64,000 nt of DNA from Sipunculus nudus (GCA_026874595.1 CM049313.1:38158659-38222658); one strand, 5' to 3'; numbered from the stretch's first letter, positions 27,720 through 41,281 are shown. Notes: generated from the letters alone by a model not told the origin. A program made the numbers and translations.

Positions 27720-30700
27720 GAAATATACTCATGAACAGAGGGAAGTGACTGCCGCCTTATCACATATTTAGGATAAGTGAACAGTAATGAAGGATGCCCG
27801 AAACTGAACGGTAATTTGGTATCGGCTTTGGAGTGTACGGACAAGTCAAGGTCAAAATAAATATATAACAGATGCAGATCTGTCACCATGAGTTTATTGT
27901 GACCAAAGGTCAGTTTTTTGTATTAAGCCATTTTTGAGATAAGCGCAAACACAGTTAGAAGAGGGAAACTGAGGGGAAAAAATGTAGTCGATTGTTTCCA
28001 CTCTGGAGGGACCCAATACAGTCCACACACAAATATTTTGGCCCGAATATTGATAAGGAATATCAACCCCTGCACGCTTATCTTCTATCCTTGGAAGGTT
28101 AAGCTTTAGTAAACTTATAAGCCTTTATATAGTCCCTCCATACTGCATGACACTCAGCTGAATTTGACATACAGGCCGTGTATGAGTTACTTACTCAGAT
28201 ATCACTGTATAAACATTTGACTAAATCTTTGATAATAGAATAGAAATCTAACGAGACTTGGTGATTTATCTATAGAACCAGTCGGGTCGAATTGGTTCAA
28301 ACTAATGTGTACAACAAGCAAATTATTTCAACGTTATGATCTAATGCTACCTACTGTTAAACAACCTTGTTCACGTGAAAGAATGAATTCCAAAGTGTGC
28401 AAAAACGTGCTTTTGTCCACAGTTCGCAGGATAATGTTGTTATGAACAAATATTGGGTCAAAGTGACCTTATTTCTGGTGTCAAAGGAGATTTAAAAGGG
28501 ATCTCCCTACATCTTAAGTTGGAAGTTTCTACGTCCAACAATTAATATGCGTGAAAGGTTTCTTAACAAGGTTATCACGATAGCTCACATGGTATAGGTC
28601 CTGGTAAACTTTTCTTCTGCCACGTTAACGGACGGATGGCCGGACCGACGACGGACAAAGATAGATCGCTGTAGATCAGATGAATTATAGAGACAGCTGA
28701 GCTAAAATTAGATACTAAAGAAAGCGGATGAGTAGAGAGGAATGAAACAGAAACTCGGGGAGTCTGAACAGGAACGTTTGTTTGACGGGCACTGAATTCA
28801 AGATTTGTAATTGAATGACGGGAGCCCTGAATTCTACAGTTTTTATGAAAGGTGTGACCATTGAATTCTTTGCAGCGGCAAGAGGAGGGATCACGCCACA
28901 GTTATCAAAGTCCGGTGTATGTTATTAGGCAGTCGAATATACGTGGCATAGGGTTATTATTTCCTGAGCATAACAGATCAATTTGTTTCAGAGAAGGAGC
29001 TTACCTGCACATTCTAAAACTTTGATGATCACCTAAGACTTGGCTATGCTGATCCGCTGTAATGCGGAGAGAGCGGCTCTTCAATTATATTCCCATGTCT
29101 TACAAGATCTGGTCTTATCTGCAGCTACCGACATTAGCCCCCGCAACTTACACAGGCATTCCCGAGTAACAGAAGGGACGTAGGCACGCTCTGGAAATGT
29201 CTGACGGGATCAAACCTTAAGAATTATGGCTACGGTAACATCACTCTCAAAACGAAAATATAGCATTTATTGTGGAAACTAAGCTTGTTTCAGGAACCAA
29301 AAACCTTCTGGCGCCTGTTAACGCAAAGTGTAAAGTTGGATGAGATCGTCGGTGATATCGGGCTGTAAACCCCCTCCTGTACCTTCACCTAATTTCATGT
29401 GTTCTGAACATGCCTCATGTCTATTTAAAAGAAATCAAAATTATATTTCAAATTAATACATATTCAATGATCAAACCTGTAAACATAATACTGTGTTCTT
29501 TATAATGATTTTCGCATTGGGCGTATTTTCTTTTATTTAAAAATATAATAAGCTTAAATTAATTTTAACAGAGTATTGTAAAAATATAATCACCGAGTAA
29601 GGGGGAGTAATGTTTAGTGGTCTAATATTAATCATGATGAAAAATGTTTGTTTTTCTCTACCATGGAAAACATATTTCAGTTTTACCAAATAAAATATAA
29701 AAAACTGTGCCGATATGAAGAATGTTCTGTTTTGAGGATCAATTTTTTAATAAAAAGATCTCCTCCTTGATTCATGTTTTGTTCTAAAGAAAAAGTAATT
29801 TAAATTTGCTATTTAATGCATTTTCATTAATTTTAGTTAGGTCAATAGTTTCAATTAATATGCTTAGAGGTCGCAAGGGAAATTTTACACGTTTAAAAGA
29901 TATAGATAATATTTGCTCCTCCTTAAAACCTGGGGAAAATTTAATGTAACATATAAGAATGTAGTTGTATAACTATTCAAAAGTGGCCCTATTGTAAAGC
30001 TTCTATTATAAATGTCATAGGCATGAAATCTCAATGTGTCATGTTAATTTATAGTAAATTGTATGCATAAAAAACCGCAGACCTTTACAATAATATGTAC
30101 AATGATATTATGAAACATTTTTTTGTATACCTGTGACCAATTATATCCGGCGCGGACGAAAGTTCATCGTGCGCTAACGATAGGAGTTTGACTTTAGATC
30201 AAATCCCTAATATATAATCAGGGAATTCATTATGTTCTCCACGGGTAAGATCCCTGTTGTCATGCTTGATCAACAAGCCAACTCAAATCAACAGATCAGC
30301 ATTGTACTGTCTGAGGGCCACTGTCACGTGCCAACTGTCATTTATTAAAGGCTGGGTCCATGGCCTGGAGAGGTCCCTCTATGTTTAATTAGAAAGAGGG
30401 ATATACGATTATTATGGTATGCAAGTGTTTCAGTTTTTATACACCTGGCAATTAATAAATAAGAAGTAGCTTAGGAGCTATGAGTCATAACCTGTCGTTC
30501 ACTAAATAGACCGGATACTGCCCTGTGATAACATCCCTTGCTGCCTCGATTTGAACCCCCTGTATTCTAAAATAATGTACCCGCCCCACTACAGATGGGG
30601 TACACGATATCCATCACGACTAAGTGACTTTGAATATGACCTGGAGTAACAGACTATATGTTATAACAAGCCACACATGTTTCTGAAGGTTCTTACCGGT

Positions 30701-31310
30701 TATTACCACTTGATGTGTATTTAATTATATTATATTTTAACAGCAGGAGGTTGCTGTTACTTCCAATTCTTAATTAATCCCATCAGGGGACTCATACAGA
30801 GGTTCATTCCATGTTGTTGATCTGTTCTGCAGACTTGAAAGATCGGTCATCGTGCTGTTAACAGCAGGAGATAATTATTACTAATGCAATTGAAATTATT
30901 AATAACCAGGTCATTGGGCCAATCAGACTCTCCGCGCTACAACGGATCTGGTTACCTGCCGAGACTATCCCTTGTTTCCAATCCACTTAAATCCAATTAA
31001 TGAACCGTATTAAACACAGGCACGGGTCCCAGGACGAGACCCCCTCCATTATTCTCAATAGATTCGTGTACTCGTGTACCTAGTAAGAGGACAGACAGGA
31101 TAACGCAGGGCTAATGGATATGCAGCCTTTTTCAGTGATTCTCTGCATGTCACAATATGTATGGTTCTGTTATTAATATATGGCTGGCAGATTTAATATG
31201 TGTAATTATCTATGAATATGGTCATAGGTAGTTCAATGTATTTTATATGTGTAATTTTTCACACGGCCTACTGGAGAACAGGATGACTTCTAAACAAGTA
31301 ACCCTTTATC
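27720..31310. other. Non-coding DNA
   Basis: No exon is recognised. The segment at 28450-28670 (GGTCAAAGTGACCTT, later GGACGGATGGCCGGACCGACGACGG) resembles the repeat type at 31945-32385, which has similar motifs. Positions 30880-31060 look less degenerate and carry CCAAT and TCCAATTAATG motifs. Confidence 0.35.
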
Positions 31311-31314
31311 ATTA

Positions 31315-31356
31315 TTTAATAATAATAATAATAATAAAAAAATAATAATAATAATT

Positions 31357-31388
<32 letters not shown>

Positions 31389-31440
31389 TATAATAAAGTA
31401 ATAATAATAATTATAATAATAATTATTATAAGTATTATTA
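31315..31440. repeat. (AAT)n trinucleotide array
   Basis: An imperfect AAT/ATT trinucleotide tract of about 125 bp. Confidence 0.93.
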
Positions 31441-31566
31441 TTACAATAAGTAGAATACTGACAGGTCATAAATGGCCCCGCAATAGACTTTAGTAATGGC
31501 TGAGTGATGATTTGAAAATATAATAAAAGACCTGATTACATTCAGTGACAGAGGAAACTGACAAAT

Positions 31567-31686
31567 GTTACGTGGTGAAATAAAATCGGACCGAACTGTC
31601 TCGCTAGTAAAGCTCGTGCGCCACCAAAATGGGTTCAAAACCGGGATCGGCCCAATGTTTTCCCCTCAAAAATTGGTCTTCGTAAC
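31567..31686 (+). mobile_element. Short GTTACG/CGTAAC-ended element, internally deleted copy
   Basis: Begins GTTACG and ends CGTAAC. It shares AAATCGGACCGAACTGTCTCGCTAGT-type sequence and CCAATGTTTTCCCCT with the minus-strand copies at 32988 and 33259. At about 120 bp it is some 34 bp shorter than those 154-bp copies and lacks the segment holding the A-box-like motif. The B-box region is also mutated (GGTTCAAAACC). The 3' end abuts an A run. Confidence 0.7.
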
Positions 31687-31944
31687 AAAAAAAAAAAACA
31701 GTATTTAAATACTGAACAAAGGTGCTTCAGGGATAGTCGTGTATGACGGTGTTAGGGGCATTCAAAGCACTAGAGGTATAATTACATCAGATGTATTAAA
31801 CTGTAAGCCTGTTAAAGCATATAAATCAGTAGGGTGGTCGTGTGGCTTTAACCTTTGAGCTTGTGATTGTATTCTTCGGTTATCCCAAAGTGAAAGGTTT
31901 TAGATGAAACTTATACAAGCCTCAACAATCTTTTTAAAGATTTG

Positions 31945-32385
31945 GGTGTGGTGACCTCGAACTTTGACGTCGTGACCCCGAAATCTATATAGGGTTCTGA
32001 CATTAGTGGTGGGCCATTAATATATCAGGTTTGATATCCATGTGTCTTTTTAAACTAGAGTAATTATTTGTAAACAAAATTCAGGACAATTGGTTCATTT
32101 GACCTTGATCTTTGACCTCAAAATCGACAGGAATCATCCCCTACTGACAGGAGAACTATAGGCCTATTTGTAAGATGGAAGATCAGGGATGAAAAGTTTT
32201 GCTTCAAATGCATCCACAATTTTTTTTTAAAATATGTGGGTAATGTGACCTTTGACCTTATGACCAAAAAATCAAAAGGGTTCTTGCTTTAGTGGTGGGC
32301 CAGGTATATGTTAAGTTTGAAATCCATATGTCAATATAAACTGTATACGAATTTGTGGACGGGCGAACGACTGGTTGATTCCTGT
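31945..32385. repeat. Dispersed repeat with TGACCTTTGACCT boxes
   Basis: Three related monomers of roughly 145 bp begin near 31950, 32100 and 32245. Each has ACCT/TTTGAC boxes followed by AAATC and GGG/GG-rich sequence. AGGGTTCT plus TTAGTGGTGGGCC occurs at 31991 and 32277, 286 bp apart. The repeat ends near TTGTGGACGGGCGAACGACTGG. I know similar sequences only as anonymous interspersed repeats in marine invertebrate DNA, and no family name is claimed. Confidence 0.6.
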
Positions 32386-32970
32386 AGGGTACCCGCTTGT
32401 TTAAGCGGGGCCCTAATTATAATAATATTAAATGTCTTTTTATATATTTTATGTCGCGATATTGAGACAAAAAGAGGCGACTCCAAAATTCTACTGCCGT
32501 TATGTACTTGAAGTTAAACGGAAGTGAAAAAATAATAAAAAAAATTAAATAAAATAAGAATGAAGTCGAGAAACACTCTTTAAGTACACTGATCTTAAAG
32601 ATTTTTACAGATGGTAAAGATTTGTTCAATACTCTATGTAGAATGTAGCATTTAAACATTTGAAATGAAGCCGGGCGAAGGACAAAGAGCCATAGTCGTA
32701 TGTTCTGCACCTATTATCGCTCCCTTACTAAGAGTTTATCCTAACCACAGGAGGTTTTTTTTACCTGCAGACCTTAAATGAACCAGTTGGATAATTCATT
32801 GTGTTCTCCCCTCTCGTTATTACGTCCTTACTTGATTAAAACTCCCGCGTTAATTAATATACCAGAATCGTGCTGTCTATCAAATACTGGCTTTCCGTGC
32901 ATCTCATATTTTACAGAATTGTCCAAATCATCATATATGCCCATGTATTTTCTCGCCCAAGCAAACGTAC

Positions 32971-32986
32971 ATATATATATATATAT
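32971..32986. repeat. Short (TA)n tract abutting a mobile-element copy
   Basis: About eight TA units directly precede the GGTACG end of the copy at 32988. Confidence 0.85.
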
Positions 32987-32987
32987 T

Positions 32988-33141
32988 GGTACGAAGACAA
33001 ATTAATAAGGGGAAAAATCTGGGCCGATCGGGGATTCGAACCCATGTTGGTGGCGCATAAGTCCGGCGTACCAACCGCTTCGCTAGAAAAGCAAGCTTTA
33101 CTAGCGAGACAGTTCGGTCCGCTTTTATGACACCCCGTAAC
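32988..33141 (-). mobile_element. 154-bp SINE/MITE-like element with tRNA-type promoter boxes
   Basis: Read on the minus strand, the element starts GTTACGGGGTG and ends CGTACC (mutated from CGTAAC). Internally it carries TAGCGAAGCGGTTGGTACGC, an A-box-like motif, followed about 30 bp later by GGGTTCGAATCCCC, a near-perfect B box. These are the RNA polymerase III promoter elements of tRNA genes. The copy is the same length as the one at 33259-33412 and highly similar to it. The short inverted ends fit a MITE and the tRNA-like promoter fits a SINE, so classification is open. Confidence 0.7.
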
Positions 33142-33258
33142 ACATCCCCTCTTAAGAGCGTTCTGCTATCAGAACAAGACTATTTTCCCAGGAGTCACAT
33201 TGTTTGCTTATTCCCTGGGCCAAAAAGTTTACCATCACGTTCGACGAGCCCCCGTTTG

Positions 33259-33409
33259 GTTACGAAGACAAATTGCTCAGGGGAAAACATTGGGTCGATC
33301 CCGGATTCGAACCCATGTCGGTGGCGAACATGTCCGGCGTACCAACCGCTTCGCTAGAAAAGCAAGCTTCACTAGCGAGACAGTTCGGTCCGCTTTTATG
33401 TCACCCCGT

Positions 33410-33412
<3 letters not shown>
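33259..33412 (-). mobile_element. 154-bp SINE/MITE-like element with tRNA-type promoter boxes (second copy)
   Basis: On the minus strand it begins GTTACGGGGTGAC and ends TCTTCGTAAC, so the terminal hexamers GTTACG and CGTAAC are exact inverted repeats. An A-box-like TAGCGAAGCGG and a B box GGGTTCGAATCC are present. The element is followed at once by a (TA)n tract. The 117 bp between this copy and the previous one is single-copy in this window. The overlapping open frames on both strands share no known domain and are judged non-coding. Confidence 0.75.

Positions 33413-33472
<60 letters not shown>
33413..33472. repeat. (TA)n microsatellite
   Basis: A TA run starting immediately at the end of the short element at 33259-33412. 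Confidence 0.95.
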
Positions 33473-33474
<2 letters not shown>

Positions 33475-33479
33475 AGGTA

Positions 33480-35310
33480 TACAGCTGCTTTTTTTATTTT
33501 CGTCCATTTTAAAAGACTAATGCTCTGGAAAAAACTAACATTCCGTCTATATCATCTCCCAGGAACAAGTTGCAGATAGTTCAATGATTAAATTCGTAAA
33601 AGAATAATAAACCAGTTTAATCTGAAGAAAACATTACATGATGATAGTTTTATCTTCATTTACACAGATTTCATTCGAAGCTTTTGGTGCCATGGATGCA
33701 AATTTGAATGCACCATGGGCGGATACAGAAGCTTATAGGGGCGGATACAGAGGGGGCTGTTAATAAGTGTGCCGAGTGTGCTAGTAGGTGTTATAAACCT
33801 CCTCAATGCAGAAGAAACGTGAAAAGGACAAGTGGGAAAGGGAAAATCCAGCGCTGCACATATTTCGTTATGAATCGTATATTTTTGTATTTCTAAGCCT
33901 TTTAGGTCGAAAATGAGGAAGTGCTAGCCCATCGCGCCCTCTTAATCTGCCCCTAAGCGCTGATCTGAAAAATCGCATAATTTTTTGGTTGATGTTAATG
34001 CTGTAACAATTGCATGATTTTAAAGACTTTTTAACCGATGCTTCGTTTCATAGATCCTCTGTAGAATGAATTTTATTTTCGGATTACAAACAAATTTCTC
34101 GATTGATATGGATTAAACGAAACCCCTAAAAAATTCGTTATCAATTGGTTTTAACATTGTCTTGGATATGACCGTCTAGACTGAGGGGGATCAACTCCGC
34201 TCGGCATAGTTGAGCATGGTACCATAAAGCAAGGACAGCGAAAACAAATATAAATTTGTTCTCCAAAATCAATTGTTGGTGGCCGATAAATCTGCACAGT
34301 GCCGGCCTTGGGGAACAGAATAACATATGGTTCATTGCCCTACGGTATATTTTATGAACAGGGTTGGGAAACAAATATCAATCCCAACAGCAGTACCCAT
34401 TACCAACAACTGCCACAGAGCAAGTAGCAATAACTAAATCACTAGTGTACGGTCCACTAAGAGTGGTTTTAAACATTCATAATCTTGGATTTTCAATCAA
34501 CTGATCCTAACGCGGTTACTTATATACATTATATCATATTTGACATTTTCACCGCTGCCTTAACATATCTGGAAAAAATGACTCTTTTCGATTCGTTGAA
34601 ATATATACTGATCTATTATCGTGATTAGGAAAAGCTTATGTTAAAGCTTGGTACTAATATCATTTTACAAACCTTGACTGTATTCTGTCATTTGTTAAGA
34701 CTATATCCTCATCATGTTTTATTATTACATAAACGCCACCCCCCAGAGCATTATTTTGTGACCCTGTGAGTATGAACCACTGGAATACATGTAATTCTCC
34801 CGGATAACTTTTAATGTATTCTGGTCTCTGTTCAATAAAACGTATTGTTTTAAGTGTAATTGTGACCAGATTTTCATGTGCATAAGAAGGTATTCATCAG
34901 CTAACATCACCGTTTTAATGTGGACACAGTTTGAGATCCTAGTTCTCCTGAACTTCAGACACTGAGTACTCAATCATTCCTACATTTATATCAGTATTGG
35001 CACAAAACCTGGCAAGGATTTCGACCGATAGTCCTTCCTAAAATCAATCAAGGGCTGGGACGCCATAGTTCTCTAATCAAACAAAGGCATCGTGTGGTCT
35101 CGTCCTCAAACATCTTTATCACAGATTCACTATCGAGTAATCATCCAAGCTGGAATTCATGTATAGGAAAAAAGACAGATTTGAAAAACAAATATAGACA
35201 AAAAAGAAATAGATAGAGACAGACAGGGGACAATACTGTACGGTTACCGCCGGCATGGCGAACATCCAGATTTAGCCTCAATATGAAGTCAGTAAAATTT
35301 CAGTAAAATG
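33480..35310. other. Non-coding DNA
   Basis: Nothing recognisable beyond short unsupported open frames. Confidence 0.35.
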
Positions 35311-35317
35311 ACTACCC

Positions 35318-35610
35318 CGATATGACAACCATCACGTTAACACGGCCTCGACGCTATTACAAACAAACCCGATAACACAACCACCCCGCTTTGACGACGA
35401 ACTCGGTAACACGGCCACCTCGATATGACGAACATCCCGGTAAAATGACCATCCCGATATGACGACCATCCGGGTAATACAACTATCCCGTTATAACGAC
35501 CAACCCGGTAACACGGCCACCCCGATATGACGAACATCCCGGTAACAGGATACAAGCTATTGCAACCGTCCTGCTTACAAAACCACCCCGTTATATTCAC
35601 AGTCTCAGTA
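35318..35610. repeat. Degenerate minisatellite, unit about 34-36 bp
   Basis: Variants of GGTAACACGGCCACCCCG and ATATGACGAACATCCC alternate about eight times with substitutions and small indels. The minus-strand open frame of about 100 codons (repeated Gly-Trp-Pro-Cys-Tyr-Arg-Val type) is a consequence of the array and has no known domain. Confidence 0.8.
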
Positions 35611-35649
35611 ACGACTATCAGGGTATCATCTCCGAAGACCAATTAACGC

Positions 35650-38600
35650 CTCGGTCAGAAGTCCATGGCACTTCCCGCTCCGTTGACACGGACGGTGATG
35701 GACGATATAACTTTACCTCTAAAATCCAATGGCTTAACCACCGGGCTCCTTTATACAACTAATCAGCACAGAATGGCAGTAGAACGCTCTATCTATCATG
35801 ACTCTATCATGTCAAATTAGGATAAAAGATTATCTTTGGCTGCACAGTATGCATACAAATGTCCGGGAAAAAATTCTGGGGATTACATTATCAAAGACTA
35901 TTATCTCGTATGGTCAATCTCTCCCCGTTCGTTTGGATTAGATATGACATAACCTTGCGTTACACGGAAACTTTATCCGGTATATTAACTTCAAGGATCA
36001 AATGCTCAGAGTCACGTCGCCACACGGATATTAGTATTCTTTTTATCTTTTGGGTTAGCCTAAATTGCAGCTAACCCACGCATTTTCAGAATAATAGAAA
36101 CCACATGATTAAAACTCTCTCGTTTGTAATGTTATCGGCAATAATGATCTTTCTGATATTAGAGTAAATTAAGGTCGTCCTGTGAGTCAGGTTGAAAGAA
36201 AATCTTGATTTATGACCAGTGAGCGTAATTAGACATTCAAAAGCCTCGGAGACGAAAGGGATGAATAGGAAATCCAGGGAAGTTTGTGCATAATCTTCTG
36301 AAATATTTGTGCTCAATCATTTTTTAAAATAAATTTTCATTGAAATATGGTGATATAAACCTTGCGCCAGGCCAGTAACATGACAGCCTCGCTAATCATC
36401 ACCGCAATCATATCTCCCACTAGGCTGTATTAAGAATGTTTGTCAAATAACTATATAACATACTTTATTCTGGTTTCGTGTTCGAGGTTGTAGATAGTAT
36501 ATCAGAAATTATTGAGATATTTAAATTAAAAAGAATGTTTATCAATAGGGTTCAGATGTCCCCATCCAACGTTCATCCATGATGTTATATAAACCACTGT
36601 GTAATTGATGAAATATTTATTTATTTGTACTGTACATGTAATAATACACCATATAACAATTTAGCATGATATAATTCATGCTCGAAACTTTCAAAGGATA
36701 CAGTGTCAGCCGGACTAAAAAAGCCAATATACAATTCTTGAGGGAGACATTTATAAAGAGTTTAAGACGAGAATAAACTTTGAAAACAAATATTCCAATA
36801 TAAATGGAGAAAACTAGAATGGAGAAATAACGTTGATAAGATACACAAAATACTTGTTTGCCTCACCACTATTTATCTCCTGCGCAGGAAAGTGTATTGC
36901 ATCGCCCGAGATAACAAATTTTTGTGGCGTCCGATATCTAATGCGATGACATCAATTTTATGAGTGTCACCGAGCCAGTAAATAAACCATGCATCTCAGA
37001 AATGGAACTATTTACACTGGCACCATTAGATCGACCTTCTGCTGTCCTTTTACCCTCAAAGCATTGGTATTTATTTATAATTAATAAAAATAACCACACA
37101 GAACACGGCCGGCTGAAACTGATGAATGAACGCTATCATTTCTCAAAGTAATCCGAGAAAAAACTGCCTTTATAAATTGCAAAATGTATCAGTAGACGAA
37201 GGAAACTCTGACAAAGTCATGAATTATAACCTCGAATTTTCACTATATATTTGGACTCATTTTGAAAGTGCAGCTGTAAATGGAGTGATTTCTTACCGAT
37301 GGCGCAGACCATATGGAGCACTGCACAACATCTCCATTCTTGCGGACTAACAACTTTGTTATACAAACACTCGTTAAAAGAATGCAAGGCAAATTTTACA
37401 GAGCCTGTTCATTCGAGGCTACGAAAGCCTGACTAAACATTAACGATAAACACGGTGTTGATCAGTAGAAGCATCAATATGTAAGCCAAACCCAGAGGAT
37501 TTTCATGCTATTAGCCAAGTACCCTGGCATGTTCCAAATTTAGTACACTTTAGGTGTGTACTTTAGAATTTCTGCAGGAGGTTGTATCGTTCTGTTAAAA
37601 ATCTCCTTAAAAGATAATCGTACTCGACTGCAAACTATGGAAATACGGGTGTTAGCGCAAGTTCAGAAAGATTAAAGGGGCCTACTCACCTATATGACCT
37701 TTATAAACTAAATGTAATCCCTAGGTGCTTTAAAAAAATAGGAAACGTGGATATCACTGACCACAGGCTGCTTGATTTGTTTATACTTACATGTTTATAA
37801 TATGCGGGGGCCCGACAAAATTAATAAAAAAAATTCTACAAGGGCATCTGGCGGCAAGACAGATAAGCCAGAGCTATGCAAAAGGCGTTTTGCAACAAGT
37901 CCCCTTTCTATACCTCCGCATTTATGCAACCTTAGATTACATATTTTCCTATTTGTCTACATTGCTGTGTTTACAAACACGTTGTTGATAAACATCCTTC
38001 ACGGAGGGGTTATAAGAACTTTTCATAAACAGAATTACCCATAGCTCATTAATATATACACAGAGAAAGTCAGAAATCACATAAATTCTTTTTCAAGAGG
38101 CTGGTGAATGGGCAGCTTTAACTGAGCGAGTGTTGTGTCAGAGCGTATGACTGTTAAATCACATCAAGCAATACGATGTGAAGGCTATAGGGAGCACTGC
38201 AGTATCATCCACTCTCGGCATGAAAGACATTGCCGTACATTATGGAAAAATGAGTCTCAGTAGCTGTTTTATTATATTAGACATAAGGCATTATCACAGG
38301 ACTAAGCATTTTTTTTATTATTAATGTAATAAATTTGTATTGTTTTATAAATAATTATTATTAGACTATGTACAGGCTATGTAAAAGAGTTTAAAAGCAT
38401 TGCAGATTTGAACGCATGAAATTAAATTAAATAAAAAATAAATGGTTCCCTCTATGTAATAACCTGAAATACATTGTATAAATGACATACATTAAGAAAA
38501 ATGTATTGATCTTTTCCTCAACCATGTGTGGCCTGCATGCTCAATGTCAAGTCAGCCGATCACGCCGTTTGTTTTGATGATGATCCATTCAGTTTATATT

Positions 38601-39370
38601 TAATATTTGTTCATTTTTTATTCTCCCGACCCCATATACAATGAAATGATCTCTTTTCTTGTACCCAATCGATAACAGAAATAAATTCCCCTTGCAAACA
38701 TGAGAAGCCGGTTGGAGTGTGACCTTACATGGTTTTTTTATTTGCGCGAACAGTTTCGATCTGGGATACTAGATGATCATTAGCGTTTATTCCTCTGACA
38801 GACGGCGCATTTAGGAAAACAAGACATAAACTTAACTGCCAGCTGCACATGAAAATTTTATCTATGTGCAATTTCTCTCAGTATCAGATTGAATATCCAT
38901 TTTTATATCACCTACAGGCCTAACCGCCATACATGACGATAATAAAGCAGGCCGGTCATCACAGAGGATACACTCGCCTCCATGATAACTTTTGAGGTCC
39001 TGAAATGACTGAGGAAGAAGGAGCAGAGCTCAGACTAAAATGGGCGGGAGGTCCCGAAACTCCTTCATTACAACATGAACACAGGGGGGGGGGGCTTAAA
39101 AAATTAAACTACAAGATGCAAAAACAAATAACCCCGGCATCTGATGACTATCTATTGACTGATATGATGATTCCCAAGGACGTTAATGTGAAGTTTCCCC
39201 AAGGACATCCAAACACGTGCATGTTGTCCAAATGTAACACCAATAAGGTTAATGTGTAAGGCAAAAGGCGACGTGGTAAGTACTGACAGGGTCTAACTGA
39301 TTCAACTTGCACTTTATTTGGTCTCAAAACACACGGCAATCCACTTAAAACTTCTTTACATTCGGTCATG
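35650..39370. other. Non-coding DNA
   Basis: No recognisable exon. A repeat-end-like string TTAAAGGGGCCTACTCACC at 37673 resembles one near 63804. Otherwise nothing can be named. Confidence 0.35.
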
Positions 39371-39373
39371 TAT

Positions 39374-39375
<2 letters not shown>

Positions 39376-39439
<64 letters not shown>
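39376..39439. repeat. Compound (CT)n(AT)n microsatellite
   Basis: A CT run at 39376-39410 is followed directly by an AT run at 39411-39439. Confidence 0.95.
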
Positions 39440-39443
<4 letters not shown>

Positions 39444-39449
39444 GTATGT

Positions 39450-41280
39450 ATACGATATGATTTATAGATACGCCTTGAAAACGTCATTCGTACTTTTTAG
39501 ACCACTTTAGATGAAAATAATATCAGAGACGCATGTTAAATAAAGCACATGTATCGACGGACCTGGCGACCAGTTGCTATTTTTCATGCCATTTGTGAAG
39601 ATTCTTTCCTGTGCATCAACACAACCATTAGGCCTAAGGAGTTCACAGACGGACATGACATACATCAGAAGGAAAGAGATTCGTCACTGCAGCGCCAAAG
39701 TTTGTTGTATTTTCATCTCCACTCCTTTGCATACAATTATCACGCTACACTACTGAAGGCATTGAATTTTGGAAACAGAGTATATTTGGAATTCTGTGAC
39801 AGGAACACGTCGTCAATAACATCGCATATTAGGCAAAAGTGGTTCATTCTATGGCGGAGCTAATGGTTTAGCCCATGGCCGGTAAGTGGCACTGTCAAAT
39901 GAATGAGGATCAGAGTAACCTTGTCGTGGTCACGAGCTGACATTCGTTTATTCACAAGTTGCATCCATACAACTTCGTGAACAAGTGAAACTAGGAACGG
40001 AATTACCGAAAACACAATTTTTGAGCACATAATACACACAAAAATTCAAACATGTTTTTTTAATATAAAAAAAAAACACACTACTTGAGTGTTCACTTCA
40101 ACTCACTTGAATCCTCCATTATGTACACGTGAACGGAGGACCCATGTATGGGGATTATTGACAAGATAATTAGCGCCATATCGGCTCTCTGACATAACGA
40201 TCAGATTACTGTGTCGGGTTGTCACAGCTACAGGATAATACACAATACAGGTTTCATATTTTAGGTAATTATCATAAATACTGCTTCATATGAAGAAGTT
40301 ATTTAGCCACCATAATGTACGTCATATACCATTCGTTCTTTCCTTCGCAGTAAAGTATCCAGTCTAAACGGTTCAGATTTTGTTTGTTTTTCCTTCATTA
40401 TATGCGAGTCCGTCTCTGTCATGGTACAGGACATGGAATAACCATTAGATAAGATAGATCTGTAACCGGGATTTGCTTTTGGGATTTTAGATTTCTTAAT
40501 CCACGGCTGGTATTTTGAATAAACCAGAAATAAGGTAAACTGTGTTGGATGTATCGAAATTCATCATGTTGTCGTTGATGTTGCTCCTCAGTTAAACAAT
40601 ACAAGTCTCACCCACATGCGTACATTATTTCGATGTACATATTAATTTATACATGTATATATAATATATTGTTAATGATACAGAATAAACAATCATAAAA
40701 TAATATTTTAATGTTAAGGTTCAAACTAATGAATCGTTTCAAGCATATACAGAGTTATATGAAAGTCGTAGTACCATTACCGTAAATTCAAAGTAATGAA
40801 GCTACCTTTCTTAAACTAGGGTTTCTAATATAAAATAAAAACTCTTGCATCCCGACCGATTTACTACGTACACGCCATTTCCTAAATTAGTATCTGCCTT
40901 TCTGCCTTTGGTAACTCATAAAAAGCGCCTGTCATACAACAGTATACATTAAGATTAAAAAATATACCAGTTATGGTTTTCGTAATACCTTCGTATATAA
41001 AGTAGGAACCATAAAGAAACGAAAGAAAAAAATACCGTAATAGATCATTAAAAGCATTGGGAGCTTAAGGATATAGGCAAAAAAATCATCCATGGTCTCG
41101 GGACTGAAAATCATATGTAACAATCATATTTAAATCCTGCAAAATCCTGCTCTGGTAGATATAAATAATCTGTAAACAAAGTACCATTAATCTAAATTAA
41201 ACAAGTCTGACATAAAGATATACACACCGCAAGCATCATGGCACTCTCCGACACCAACGTAAATCGTGCTGTTTTAAGGG
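39450..41280. other. Non-coding DNA
   Basis: Short open frames only. No motif, RNA gene or mobile element is recognised. Confidence 0.35.
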
Positions 41281-41281
41281 G

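Noticed and set aside
33410-33512. Open frames encoding long Ile-Tyr runs (here and at other TA tracts)
   Set aside because: Direct translations of TA microsatellites.
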